Positions 10,022 to 18,638 of a stretch of DNA of 64,000 nucleotides are shown in pieces. Source of the DNA: Ruegeria conchae (GTDB lineage: Bacteria > Pseudomonadota > Alphaproteobacteria > Rhodobacterales > Rhodobacteraceae); contig NZ_AEYW01000006.1 in assembly GCF_000192475.1 (NCBI RefSeq), positions 310,001 through 374,000 on the forward strand, read 5' to 3'. Below the pieces are notes generated by a model. The model did no database searches. It had not been told where the DNA came from and was given only the letters and a program-made list of their open reading frames with translations. The position numbers and the translations under genes are program-made. Within the stretch, counting starts at the first letter, position 1, and every line of letters starts with the position of its first letter.

Positions 10022-11232
10022 GCCATTGCTGTGTCGCCGCGTGGCCTTGAGCGTTTCAAGAGCATCAGCAGGATGGCGATGTTCATGCCATTCCAAACGA
10101 TGCCGTTGATAAAGGCGAGTTGATAGTTGCCGGTTACATCGTAGATCCAGCCGGACATCCAGCCGCCCAGCGCCATGCCCAGAATGGTCATCATCATGAC
10201 AAAACCCACACGCGCTCCGGCCTCTTGTGGCGGCATGTATTCGCGCACAACCAAAGCATAGCTTGGAACGATACCACCCTGCGCCAATCCAAACAGCATG
10301 CTGACAACGTACAGGGACACCATACCGTCGTAAGGCAGGAACAGGAACAGAGCGATGCACTGAAGGATCGAGCCGATCAAAAGGGTGGTAAGCCCTCCCA
10401 ATTGGTCCGCGACCAGCCCTGAAATCACCCGGCTGACAACGCCTCCCAGCAGCATCAATGATAACATTTCAGCTCCGACCGCCGGACCGTAGCCAAGGCC
10501 GACGCAATAAGACACTATATGGACCTGCGGCATCGACATGGCCACGCAACATCCGATACCAGCCAGCCCGAGGATGTATTGCAGGGTGCGGGGTGAAAAG
10601 CCGACGCTTTGTGCTTTGATCTCTGCTGCGGCAGCTGCGGTGCTGTGCGCTTCGACCGGAACTTGGCGACGTAGGAGCAGGGACAGGGGTATGACAACGA
10701 CCAATGTGATGAGGGCGAGGCTCAGATAAACCTGTTGCCATCCTTCGCGCTGCAGAATGCCCGATAACAGCGTAGGCCAGATTGCACCTGAAAGGTAGTT
10801 GCCACTGGCCACCAGCGCCACAGCAACCCCGCGCCTGCGCATGAACCAATGCGAGATATCGGCGATCAGTGGCCCAAACCCGATCGATGTTCCAAGACCC
10901 AGCAACAGATGCGCGACTGAAAGGAGGGCAATGTTCGGTGCAAGCGTGGCCAGCAAATAGCTTAATGCGCTTAATAGGGCGGCCCCGATCAGAGCCTTTG
11001 TCACGCCCAGATTATCCACCAGCTTGCCAAGCCACATGTTTCCAAAGGCAAAACCGATCATGGTGAGCGTATAGGGCATCGATGCGGCAGCTCTGCCTGC
11101 TCCAAAATCGGCCTCGATGGCGGGCATCACGACAACTACAGCCCACATACCCACATTGACCACCGTTGCGATCGCCAGAGTGATCAGCAGGCGAAGCCAG
11201 GAGTATCGGCTGTCATGGATCGGATGTGTCAT
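10018..11232 (-). CDS. MFS transporter (OFA/monocarboxylate-like)
   Basis: Major facilitator carrier of 404 residues with about twelve hydrophobic helices. The first half has LGKLVDNLGVTKALIG after TM2, the MFS loop A region, and the central loop includes SHWFMRRRGVAVALVASGNYLSG, a segment style seen in oxalate/formate- and monocarboxylate-type MFS proteins. It overlaps yceI by 4 nt at its 3' end. Its 5' end is only 44 nt downstream of the ImuA-like gene, so it could be read through from the SOS promoter; no terminator is apparent in the gap. Substrate unknown; an organic acid is possible from family resemblance only. Confidence 0.82.
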   Translation of the reverse strand: MTHPIHDSRYSWLRLLITLAIATVVNVGMWAVVVVMPAIEADFGAGRAAASMPYTLTMIGFAFGNMWLGKLVDNLGVTKALIGAALLSALSYLLATLAPNIALLSVAHLLLGLGTSIGFGPLIADISHWFMRRRGVAVALVASGNYLSGAIWPTLLSGILQREGWQQVYLSLALITLVVVIPLSLLLRRQVPVEAHSTAAAAAEIKAQSVGFSPRTLQYILGLAGIGCCVAMSMPQVHIVSYCVGLGYGPAVGAEMLSLMLLGGVVSRVISGLVADQLGGLTTLLIGSILQCIALFLFLPYDGMVSLYVVSMLFGLAQGGIVPSYALVVREYMPPQEAGARVGFVMMMTILGMALGGWMSGWIYDVTGNYQLAFINGIVWNGMNIAILLMLLKRSRPRGDTAMA

Positions 11233-11275
11233 GCGGGCACGCTAGGGTGCATGTTCTGCTTTGACCAGTCACAAG

Positions 11276-11902
11276 TTATGTGAACGTGGGTGCGTCTTCG
11301 GTTTTGATCTGTTGTAACTGCAGGCCGAAATGTGGGGCCGTCCGCGTCACGTGCCAACTGGCCGGGGGCAGGGCGCGGGCGCGGCGGCGGGTCAGGCGCC
11401 AACTGCAGGCCTCGTCCCGATAAGTCGGCTCCATATGCCAGCGCGTCTCGATCCCCTGCGCGCCGCCATCGTCAGGTGTCAGCAACAGTCCCAGAGGGGC
11501 CTGACCCGATGTGCCACCCTGTTCGGCGGCCAGATGCAACCGCCGAACAGGGGTCAGACCCGGCGGGCCGGGCAGGTCGCCGATAACCAGGGGCGCAGCA
11601 CCACTGCGCAAGGCTTCTTCCATGCACCACAATAGGTCTTCGGGTTTATCAGGGCGGATCAGCAGAAACCGGGACGGGTCAGCAAAAGGTAACATGCCTT
11701 CGGGATGCAGCTGGACGACCTCCCACGCCGGGGCAATCCACATTACCGGACCCTGAGTTTGCCCCGCCACCCACAGGGCAAAACTGCGTCGAGCAGGGCC
11801 GCAGGCCTCGTGCACACGGGCCAGTTGTAGGCTGATCTGTGGGTGCAGGGCCACCCCGGGCGGGGTGCGCGCGGGCTTGCGGCCAAGAAGATGGGTGGAC
11901 AT
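11276..11902 (-). CDS. imuA: ImuA-like SOS mutagenesis protein (orphan)
   Basis: RecA-fold-like ImuA proteins act with ImuB and DnaE2 in damage-induced translesion mutagenesis. This 208-residue protein has the ImuA-typical stretches [20 protein letters not shown] and [18 protein letters not shown], then [26 protein letters not shown] and TRWHMEP. The assignment is strongly supported by a perfect alphaproteobacterial LexA box only 17 nt upstream. The ATG at 11902 ([10 protein letters not shown]) is preferred over a TTG at 11911. Unusually, neither imuB nor dnaE2 follows; the next gene downstream is an MFS transporter. It may work with imuB-dnaE2 elsewhere in the genome or have been separated from them. 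Confidence 0.75.
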   Translation of the reverse strand: MSTHLLGRKPARTPPGVALHPQISLQLARVHEACGPARRSFALWVAGQTQGPVMWIAPAWEVVQLHPEGMLPFADPSRFLLIRPDKPEDLLWCMEEALRSGAAPLVIGDLPGPPGLTPVRRLHLAAEQGGTSGQAPLGLLLTPDDGGAQGIETRWHMEPTYRDEACSWRLTRRRARALPPASWHVTRTAPHFGLQLQQIKTEDAPTFT

Positions 11903-11919
11903 GCTGATCAAACTAGCAT

Positions 11920-11934
11920 GTTCTTACTTTGTTC
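11920..11934 (-). promoter_or_regulatory. LexA (SOS) box upstream of imuA
   Basis: Perfect match to the alphaproteobacterial LexA operator GTTC-N7-GTTC (GTTC at 11920-11923 and 11931-11934, spacer TTACTTT). On the minus strand it lies between a TTGAGA -35-like hexamer (plus positions 11933-11938) and a weak TAGTTT -10-like hexamer (11910-11915). That would put transcription start very near the ATG at 11902, suggesting a leaderless or nearly leaderless mRNA. Promoter elements are inference; the box itself is seen directly. Confidence 0.85.
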
Positions 11935-11951
11935 TCAATTGAGGATTGCCA

Positions 11952-12533
11952 TCAGCGCGACAAAATCAGGCGTCCGTCAGCAAACTGGATATTCGAGAAC
12001 CGATGCAGATATTCCATCCCCAGCAGCGATTGATCCAGATCGCCCTCATTGATCGAGGCCGGGATATTGCGATCAGTAATCGGGCCCAGAGACAAGCTGT
12101 CCAACCGAACCGGCGCGGTGCGCACGATACCATTGGCCGTTGAGGCGCGGCCGAGATAGTTCAATTGATCCGTATCGATTCCAATTCGTTCGGCATCTTT
12201 CGGACTAATGACGATATTGCTGGCCCCGGTATCGACCAGAAAGGTCACGGCTTTGCCATTTACAAGCATCGGCAAATAGTAGTGTCCATCATACGAACGG
12301 GGCACTTCGATCCTCTGATCGGTTACGGTCAGCTGTGGGGTAGGGCTGACGGTCGAACGGATGTCATCCCACAGCCCGACTACGGCGATAACGCCAATAA
12401 AGATGAACACCCAAGCCGCGACCTGCTGCATGGTTTTGCCCAATGACTGGCGGTTTTGAGTGAAAAACCACATCAACAGGGCGGCTCCCAGCAGAACCAG
12501 ATAGGTCAATCGCCCAAAATCTTCGCCGTCCAT
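11952..12533 (-). CDS. Membrane-anchored retropepsin-like aspartic protease (clan AA)
   Basis: 193-residue protein with two predicted N-terminal membrane helices (residues about 9-24 and 38-55) followed by a single retropepsin-like domain. The catalytic motif DTGAS is at residues 101-105 within VTFLVDTGASNIVIS. The flap and C-terminal elements (GIVRTAPVRLDSLSLG, LDQSLLGMEYL, FSNIQFADGRLIL) match the TIGR02281-type alphaproteobacterial family, which includes the rickettsial APRc protease. A single domain implies that a homodimer forms the active site. Physiological substrate unknown in Rhodobacteraceae. Upstream of the SOS-controlled imuA on the same strand but with its own expression likely. 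Confidence 0.85.
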   Translation of the reverse strand: MDGEDFGRLTYLVLLGAALLMWFFTQNRQSLGKTMQQVAAWVFIFIGVIAVVGLWDDIRSTVSPTPQLTVTDQRIEVPRSYDGHYYLPMLVNGKAVTFLVDTGASNIVISPKDAERIGIDTDQLNYLGRASTANGIVRTAPVRLDSLSLGPITDRNIPASINEGDLDQSLLGMEYLHRFSNIQFADGRLILSR

Positions 12534-12574
12534 TCAATCACCCGAATACAGTTGTCTGATGCCAATATGGTGCC

Positions 12575-13195
12575 TCAGGAGGCGAAACCAAAGGCTTTGA
12601 GGCCATCCAGGATGAACTGAACCGATAGTGCGGCCAGCAGCATACCCAGCAGCCGTGTCAGTACGTTCAACCCGGTTTTGCCCAAGATGCGAGCAATCAG
12701 ACCTCCGGCCAGAAAGAACACAAAAACAACCAGCATGACGCCCAGCATGACGGCACAGGCGGCTGCGATCCCCTGAATGCCGGGGTTTTGTCCTGCCAAT
12801 AGAATGATGGTTGCAATCGACCCGGGGCCTGCGATCAACGGAATGGCCAACGGGAACACCGACGGGTCAGGATGCTCTTCCTCTTCTGCACGGTTCTCAC
12901 GCCGCTTGTTGCGCCGCTCGAACAGCATGTCGAGCGCTGTCAGGAACAACAATGCGCCGCCGGCCACTTTGAACGCAGGCATCGAGATACCAATAAAGCC
13001 CAGAACCGCCTCACCAAACGCGGCAAAGGCGATCAGGATGAAAACGGCGGTCAAGCAACTGCGAATGGCAATCTTACGGCGCGTTGCGGCATCCATGTCC
13101 TGTGTCAAAGCAACAAAGACCGGCGTAGTGCCGAACGGGTCGATCACCACGAACATCGTGGTGAAAGCAGTTACGAAAAAGGCCATGTCGATCAT
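12575..13195 (-). CDS. MarC-family integral membrane protein
   Basis: Six-helix inner-membrane protein of the MarC (UPF0056) family, function unproven; despite the name it is not an established antibiotic-resistance determinant. Visible family features are the N-terminal FVVIDPFGTTPVFVALT segment and the FPLAIPLIAGPGSIATIILL motif. A charged cytoplasmic loop (about residues 94-110, ERRNKRRENRAEEEE) separates the two halves. Length is 206 residues. The ATG at 13195 overlaps the stop codon of the upstream ABC-F gene (ATGA), so translation is probably coupled. An upstream in-frame extension runs inside the ABC-F gene and is not used. Confidence 0.9.
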   Translation of the reverse strand: MIDMAFFVTAFTTMFVVIDPFGTTPVFVALTQDMDAATRRKIAIRSCLTAVFILIAFAAFGEAVLGFIGISMPAFKVAGGALLFLTALDMLFERRNKRRENRAEEEEHPDPSVFPLAIPLIAGPGSIATIILLAGQNPGIQGIAAACAVMLGVMLVVFVFFLAGGLIARILGKTGLNVLTRLLGMLLAALSVQFILDGLKAFGFAS

Positions 13196-15045
13196 GCTGC
13201 GCTCTCTGCCTGTTCCAAGCGTTCTGCGGCGGCAACCCAAAGGGCCTCAGCTTTTTGCATGGCCTCGACCACCTCGGCGAACTTGCGGTTCCAGGTTTCC
13301 AGATCGTTGATCCGGTCGTCTTTATAGAGCTCCGGATCCGCCAGCTTGGCCGATAGCTTGTCGTGCATATCCGTGAGTTTCTTGACCCGATCTTCACATT
13401 TGCGCAGATCCGCGCGTAGGGCCAATACCGTCTCGCGTGATGCACGTTTGGGTTTGGCGGTCTGTGGTTTCACTTTGACCGGTTTTTCGCGGGCCAAAAG
13501 AAGGGCGCGATAGGCCTCAAGGTCGCCATCGAACGGTTTGACGGTGCCATCAGAGACCAACCAAAGCCGGTCGGCGACCAGCGACAGCAGGTGCATGTCG
13601 TGGCTGACCAAGATAACCGCGCCGGAATAGGCAGTCAGCGCCTCAACCAACGCCTCACGGCTTTCGATGTCCAGGTGGTTGGTCGGTTCGTCGAGGATCA
13701 ACATGTGCGGCGCGTCGATGGTCGCGAGCAGCAGCGACAAACGCGCCTTTTGTCCGCCCGACAGGCGACCGACCAGCGTTTCCGCCTGATCCGAATTCAA
13801 CCCGAACCCCGCCAGGCGCGAGCGCCACTTGCCGGGTGCCTCATTCGGGCGCAGGCGGCGCAGGTGATCCAAAGGCGTTTCGTCCACATGCAGCTCATCC
13901 ACCTGATGCTGTGCGAAATAGCCGATGCGCAGCTTGGAACTGCGGGTCATTTTTCCCGCCATCAGGGGCAGTCGGTCGGACAGCAGTTTCGAAAGGGTCG
14001 ACTTGCCTTGACCGTTCTTGCCCAGCAAAGCGATGCGATCGTCCTGATCAATGCGTAGGTTCAGTCGTCGCAGAACCTCGGTCTCGCCATAGCCAGTCAC
14101 ACCGCCCTCAAGCTGGATGATCGGGGGCGACAGCTCTTCCGGCTCGGGGAAGGAAAAGGCGCGCAAAGCTGCCTCTTGTGGGGTTGAGACCAGCTGGATG
14201 CGCTCAATCATTTTGAGGCGGGATTGGGCCTGAACCGCCTTTGACGCTTTGTAACGGAAGCGATCCACGAAACTTTGCAAATGTGCGATGCGCGCCTTGG
14301 CTTTGGCATTCTCGGATTCTGCCTGCGCCAGACGTTCGGCGCGGCGTTCAGCAAACTTGTCGTAGGGAACCGCATAATATGTCAGCTTGCGGTCTTCGAG
14401 ATGCAGAATTGAGCCCACCGCACGATTTAGAAGCCCACGGTCGTGGCTGATGATGATGACAGTATGCGGGTATTTCGCCAGATAGCTTTCCAGCCACAGC
14501 GCACCTTCGAGGTCCAGATAGTTGGTCGGTTCGTCCAGCAGCAGCAGATCGGGCTGTGAAAACAGCACTGCCGCCAGCGCCACGCGCATCCGCCAGCCGC
14601 CCGAGAAATCAGAACAGGGCTTCAGCTGATCTTCATCGTCAAAGCCCAGTCCTTTGAGGATCGAGGCCGCGCGCGCATCAGCCGACCAAGCGTCGATATC
14701 AGTCAGACGTGTTTGAATCTCGGCAATCCGATCCGGGTCGGTCGCGCTGTCAGCTTCGGCCATCAATGAACTTCGTTCGACATCCGCTGCCAGAACGGTG
14801 TTGATCAGCGAGACATCCGACGACGGCACCTCCTGCGCCACGCCGCCGATCCGCGCGCGTTTCGGTAACGAGATATTGCCTGATTCCAGCGACAGCTCAC
14901 CACGGATCAACCGGAAGAGCGTCGTCTTTCCGGTACCATTGCGCCCGACAAGGCCGACCTTGTGGCCGTCGGGAATGGTCGCGCTGGCCCCGTCGAACAG
15001 GGGACGGCCTTCAACGGCATAATTTATATTCTCAATCCGTAGCAT
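13192..15045 (-). CDS. ABC-F family ATPase, YheS-like
   Basis: Soluble tandem ABC ATPase of 617 residues without membrane segments; ABC-F proteins act on the ribosome. Domain 1 has Walker A GLVGRNGTGKTT and signature FSGGWRMRVALA with LLLLDEPTNYLD. Domain 2 has ALLGKNGQGKST, the signature LSGGQKARLSLL and LILDEPTNHLD. A charged linker (ERLAQAESENAKAKARIAHLQSF, residues about 235-285) and a C-terminal coiled coil (RADLRKCEDRVKKLTDMHDK) are present. The N-terminal sequence and the SDFSGGWRMR signature resemble E. coli YheS more than EttA or Uup. It is co-transcribed with the downstream MarC gene through a 4-nt overlap and is divergent from the Bcr/CflA transporter. Confidence 0.92.
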   Translation of the reverse strand: MLRIENINYAVEGRPLFDGASATIPDGHKVGLVGRNGTGKTTLFRLIRGELSLESGNISLPKRARIGGVAQEVPSSDVSLINTVLAADVERSSLMAEADSATDPDRIAEIQTRLTDIDAWSADARAASILKGLGFDDEDQLKPCSDFSGGWRMRVALAAVLFSQPDLLLLDEPTNYLDLEGALWLESYLAKYPHTVIIISHDRGLLNRAVGSILHLEDRKLTYYAVPYDKFAERRAERLAQAESENAKAKARIAHLQSFVDRFRYKASKAVQAQSRLKMIERIQLVSTPQEAALRAFSFPEPEELSPPIIQLEGGVTGYGETEVLRRLNLRIDQDDRIALLGKNGQGKSTLSKLLSDRLPLMAGKMTRSSKLRIGYFAQHQVDELHVDETPLDHLRRLRPNEAPGKWRSRLAGFGLNSDQAETLVGRLSGGQKARLSLLLATIDAPHMLILDEPTNHLDIESREALVEALTAYSGAVILVSHDMHLLSLVADRLWLVSDGTVKPFDGDLEAYRALLLAREKPVKVKPQTAKPKRASRETVLALRADLRKCEDRVKKLTDMHDKLSAKLADPELYKDDRINDLETWNRKFAEVVEAMQKAEALWVAAAERLEQAESAA

Positions 15046-15150
15046 GAGGCGCTCTTATCAGAGCATCAAAGACGCCGCCAGAGGTCACCATGTTCAAGCC
15101 AGAAGCAATGTGTTAGCGCTGTTCCGGTTCGTCTTCCAAACGGTTTCGAT

Positions 15151-16353
15151 ATGCGTCCGGCTCAATCACCTCCGACCCTGATAACGCTGATCTTTGCAAC
15201 GGCACTCTCGGTTCTGACACTGAACATGTTCCTGCCGTCGCTGGCGCATATGAGCGAAGATTTTGGTGTGGATTATGGCCTGATGAACGTATCTGTGGCC
15301 GGGTATCTATGTGTCTCGGCAGCCTTGCAGTTGATCGTCGGGCCGCTTTCAGATCGTTACGGGCGTCGGCCGGTTCTGCTGATCGCGATGACAATATTTG
15401 TTGTCGCATCAATCGGGTGCGTGTTGGCAGACTCGATCTGGGCATTCCTTGCATTTCGGATGGTTCAGGCGGCGGTGGTGGCCGGGCCGGTTCTGTCGAG
15501 CGCTTCGATCCGCGACCGATATCCCCCAAATGAAGCAGCCAGCAAACTGGGCTATGTCGCGATGGCGATGGCTCTGGCACCGATGCTTGGACCGATGCTG
15601 GGCGGCGCGCTGGACATGCTGTTCGGTTGGCGCGCCGGGTTCGTAATGTATTCGCTGCTTGGGGCAGGGGTACTACTGCTGTTGTGGTTCGACATGGGTG
15701 AAACCAACACCAATCGCTCGTCGACTTTCGCTGCGCAGATGCGCGAATACCCGCATCTGTTTCGCGCACGCAGGTTCTGGGGCTATGCCTTATGCGCTGC
15801 GTTCTCCATCGGTGGTTTTTTCAGTTTCATCACCGGCGCACCGCTAGTCGCTGCGGCCTGGTTCGATCTGAGCCCCGCAATGCTGGGCCTTGGGATCGGG
15901 ATTATCACGGGCGGTTTTATGGTCGGCAATTTTGTCACCGGGCGCATCGCAAAGCGCACTCAACTCACCACAATGATCCTGTTCGGTCGGATCGTGGCGT
16001 CGGTTGGGCCGTTCTGCGGATTGCTGCTGTTCATCGGCAACATGGGCTCGGTCTGGGTGTTTTTCGGATCAGCTATTTGCGTGGGTTTCGGAAATGGTCT
16101 GACCAATGCAAATGCCTCGGCCGGGGTGATGTCGGTACGCCCGAAACTGGCAGGCAGTGCTGCCGGCCTGTCAGGCGCACTGATCGTGGCACTGGGTGCA
16201 GTCTTGACCATGATGACCGGGACTTTTGTGAGCCCCGAAAACGGGCCTTATCTTGTACTGAGCATGATGTGCGGCAGCAGCTTTGTTGGTTTGCTGGCAG
16301 TGCTCTATGTCCGACGGTTAGATCGTACCGACCCACTGCCTGAGGCGATCTGA
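15151..16353 (+). CDS. Bcr/CflA-family MFS drug transporter
   Basis: Inner-membrane drug:proton antiporter of the DHA1 type, 400 residues, about twelve hydrophobic helices. Recognisable Bcr/CflA features are LNMFLPSLAHMSEDF in TM1, the loop motif GPLSDRYGRRPVLL after TM2, and the TM4-TM5 region FRMVQAAVVAGPVLSSASIRD followed by LAPMLGPMLGGAL (antiporter motif C area). It is divergent from the ABC-F/MarC pair with about 105 bp between. The export substrate is not predictable. No adjacent regulator. Confidence 0.88.
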   Translation: MRPAQSPPTLITLIFATALSVLTLNMFLPSLAHMSEDFGVDYGLMNVSVAGYLCVSAALQLIVGPLSDRYGRRPVLLIAMTIFVVASIGCVLADSIWAFLAFRMVQAAVVAGPVLSSASIRDRYPPNEAASKLGYVAMAMALAPMLGPMLGGALDMLFGWRAGFVMYSLLGAGVLLLLWFDMGETNTNRSSTFAAQMREYPHLFRARRFWGYALCAAFSIGGFFSFITGAPLVAAAWFDLSPAMLGLGIGIITGGFMVGNFVTGRIAKRTQLTTMILFGRIVASVGPFCGLLLFIGNMGSVWVFFGSAICVGFGNGLTNANASAGVMSVRPKLAGSAAGLSGALIVALGAVLTMMTGTFVSPENGPYLVLSMMCGSSFVGLLAVLYVRRLDRTDPLPEAI

Positions 16354-16457
16354 GCGATAAACGATCATAACGCTTTTCATGAGACAAATACCGTGTTAGG
16401 CGGCGCGCGATGGATTTCGGCGCAGGTTTTGCGCCCTTAAGTCAAGGAGAGGCCAAT

Positions 16458-16880
16458 ATGGCACTGGAACGCACATTCTCGATCATCAAGCCCGATGCAA
16501 CCCGCCGCAATCTGACTGGCAAGATCAATGCCAAGTTTGAAGAAGCTGGCCTGCGCATCGTTGCGCAAAAGCGCATCCACATGACCAAATCCCAAGCAGG
16601 CAAGTTCTACGACGTCCATGCTGAGCGTCCGTTCTATGACGAACTGTGCGAATTCATGTCGTCGGCACCGGTTGTTGTCCAGGTTCTGGAAGGCGAAGGC
16701 GCAATTGCGAAGAACCGTGAAGTTATGGGTGCGACCAACCCCGCTGATGCTGCCCCCGGCACCATCCGCGCCGAATTCGCCGAGTCGGTTGGCGAAAACT
16801 CGGTCCACGGTTCGGACGCTCCGGAAACTGCAGCGGTTGAGATCGCCTACTTCTTCTCGGGCATCGAGCTGGTCGGCTAA
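16458..16880 (+). CDS. ndk: Nucleoside-diphosphate kinase
   Basis: Transfers the gamma-phosphate of ATP to nucleoside diphosphates through a phosphohistidine. The 140-residue protein has the NDK opening [20 protein letters not shown], the [11 protein letters not shown] segment, and the active-site block [11 protein letters not shown] with the catalytic His. The ATG at 16458 has an ideal AAGGAGAG ribosome binding site; an upstream in-frame ATG at 16410 lacks family similarity. The gene is followed by a strong terminator and is monocistronic. Confidence 0.98.
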   Translation: MALERTFSIIKPDATRRNLTGKINAKFEEAGLRIVAQKRIHMTKSQAGKFYDVHAERPFYDELCEFMSSAPVVVQVLEGEGAIAKNREVMGATNPADAAPGTIRAEFAESVGENSVHGSDAPETAAVEIAYFFSGIELVG

Positions 16881-16904
16881 TCTTTCGTCAGATCAAAGTT
16901 TTTG

Positions 16905-16934
16905 GCCGTGCCCTTGTTGGGCGCGGCATTTTTT
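16905..16934 (+). terminator. Rho-independent terminator after ndk
   Basis: Nine-base-pair stem (16905-16913 with 16919-16927, one G-T pair), 5-nt loop, then a six-T run (16929-16934). It sits 25 nt after the ndk stop and just before the convergent TfoX-domain gene. Confidence 0.9.
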
Positions 16935-16939
16935 GTTGC

Positions 16940-17287
16940 TTAGACAGGTTTGAGGTCACTTGCCGATACACGCACGCCAACGGCATCCAGATCTGAAATC
17001 AACTGGCTTTCAGGCGCCCGACTGGTGCTGGCCTTGATCGCATCGAACCGTTCACGCAATGCCTTCTTTTCCTCGCCTTTACAGTCATTCCATGGGCGCC
17101 CTTGCAAGCCCATGACTAAGACATAATAGCCGATGAAATGCGGGCGGGTTCCAGCTTGCAACAGGCGAGCATATGCCTCATCAGCACCAAGATCGCGCAA
17201 CTCCTGAGCTGTCATAATTCCCGCCTGTGTGCAGGCTTGTTCGAACGCTGGGCCAAGATTGCGGATTGATGAAATCGGGTCAGACAT
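16940..17287 (-). CDS. TfoX C-terminal domain protein
   Basis: Small soluble protein of 115 residues corresponding to the stand-alone TfoX C-terminal (helix-hairpin-helix-like) domain. Typical sequence: SIRNLGPAFEQACTQAGIMT and AQELRDLGADEAYARLLQAG, then RPHFIGYYVLVMGLQGRPWN. In gammaproteobacteria full-length TfoX/Sxy regulates competence. In alphaproteobacteria the isolated domain has no established role, so no link to competence is claimed. Divergent from the cytochrome P450 gene with a gap of about 90 bp. Confidence 0.85.
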   Translation of the reverse strand: MSDPISSIRNLGPAFEQACTQAGIMTAQELRDLGADEAYARLLQAGTRPHFIGYYVLVMGLQGRPWNDCKGEEKKALRERFDAIKASTSRAPESQLISDLDAVGVRVSASDLKPV

Positions 17288-17378
17288 GTCTTGTCTTATC
17301 CGGTCCGACGTGGCCTGTCATCCGACAAGGTTGTTTGCTGCAGTCTATTCCGCTACCCAAACGTCAGGGGGGCGAAGC

Positions 17379-18602
17379 ATGAACGACATAAGCCTAAAGA
17401 ATCTTGCGCAAAATCTGGACCTGACAAACCCACCTGAGGGGTTTGTCGATGACCCATTTCCCTTTTACGATGCTTTGCTCGAATACGCACCGATACTGCG
17501 TCAACCAGATGGTTCCGTACTGTTGTCTCGTCATGCAGATCTGGATGCGATTTATCGCAACACGACGCTCTATTCTTCGGACAAAGAGGCAGCGTTTGGT
17601 CCGAAATTTGGAGTTGGCTCGCCGTTGTTCGAGCATCACACAACGTCGCTGGTGTTCTCTGACCCGCCGCTCCACACACGGGTGCGCAAAATCATGACCT
17701 CGGCCCTGACGCCGCGCGCAATTGCGCGGATGGAGCCGGGTCTGATCGAAACTGTTGATGTATTGCTCGACGACATGGAAGGCAAAGCACAGGTGGATCT
17801 GATTGAGGATTTTGCATCGACGATTCCGATCCAGATCATTGGTAATCTGCTGGACGTCCCTATGGATGAACGTGCACCGCTAAGGGATTGGTCTTTAGCT
17901 ATTCTTGGTGCTTTGGAACCCGCTTTGACGGACACTCAGCTGGAAATAGGCCACAGCGCGGTATGTGAGTTCAAAGCCTACCTTCAGGACCTCGTTGCCC
18001 GTCGCCGTGCAAAACCGGGTGATCCTGAGATTGATGTTTTGACCCGCCTGATCCGAGGTGAGGGTGCAGACGAAAAATTAAGCGAAATTGAGCTGTTACA
18101 GAATTGCATCTTCATCCTGAACGCCGGCCATGAGACCACCACCAATCTGATCGGCAATGGGTTGGCATTGCTGAACGACCACCCGGCACAACGCAAACGC
18201 CTGCTGGATAATCCTGACCTGATCGCTTCGACAGTCGAGGAGGTCTTGCGCTTTCGGTCCCCCAATCAGTTTGGCAACAGGGAAACCACGGCTGAGGTTG
18301 AGATCGGGGGACATCTGATCGTCAAAGGAACGAACCTGCACCTCTGTATCGGTGCGGCGAACCGCGATCCTGAGGTCTTTCCCGACCCGACGCGTTTTGA
18401 CATCACGCGCAAACCGAACCGGCATCTGGCGTTCGCAGGCGGTCCGCATGTCTGCGTTGGCCTGACTCTTGCGCGGCTTGAAGGTCGCGTGGCGCTAGGG
18501 CGATTGCTGAACCGGTTTCCTGATTGCCAAGTTCAGGGACCTAGGGTGCGAGGTGGCCGCATTCGCTTTCACGGGTACGCCTCTCTGCCTGCAGTTCTTT
18601 GA
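17379..18602 (+). CDS. Cytochrome P450
   Basis: Soluble class I-type bacterial P450 monooxygenase, 407 residues. The I-helix oxygen-activation motif AGHETT lies at residues 249-254, the K-helix ExxR at 288-291 (EEVLR), and the heme-binding loop FAGGPHVCVG at 352-361 with the axial ligand Cys359. Start chosen at ATG 17379 after a GGGGGGCG purine stretch; the frame is open upstream but those 50 residues overlap the divergent gene's promoter region and look non-coding. No ferredoxin or ferredoxin reductase gene is adjacent, so redox partners must be encoded elsewhere. Substrate unknown. The 3' end converges on the histidine kinase gene. Confidence 0.95.
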   Translation: MNDISLKNLAQNLDLTNPPEGFVDDPFPFYDALLEYAPILRQPDGSVLLSRHADLDAIYRNTTLYSSDKEAAFGPKFGVGSPLFEHHTTSLVFSDPPLHTRVRKIMTSALTPRAIARMEPGLIETVDVLLDDMEGKAQVDLIEDFASTIPIQIIGNLLDVPMDERAPLRDWSLAILGALEPALTDTQLEIGHSAVCEFKAYLQDLVARRRAKPGDPEIDVLTRLIRGEGADEKLSEIELLQNCIFILNAGHETTTNLIGNGLALLNDHPAQRKRLLDNPDLIASTVEEVLRFRSPNQFGNRETTAEVEIGGHLIVKGTNLHLCIGAANRDPEVFPDPTRFDITRKPNRHLAFAGGPHVCVGLTLARLEGRVALGRLLNRFPDCQVQGPRVRGGRIRFHGYASLPAVL

Positions 18603-18638
18603 TTATATTACAACGTCTTGCGGGCCGCTCTTGAATTA

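Noticed and set aside
9425-10360. Long 311-residue version of the YceI gene
   Set aside because: The first 113 residues are an alternative frame of the upstream MFS gene; the ATG at 10021 begins a proper export signal.
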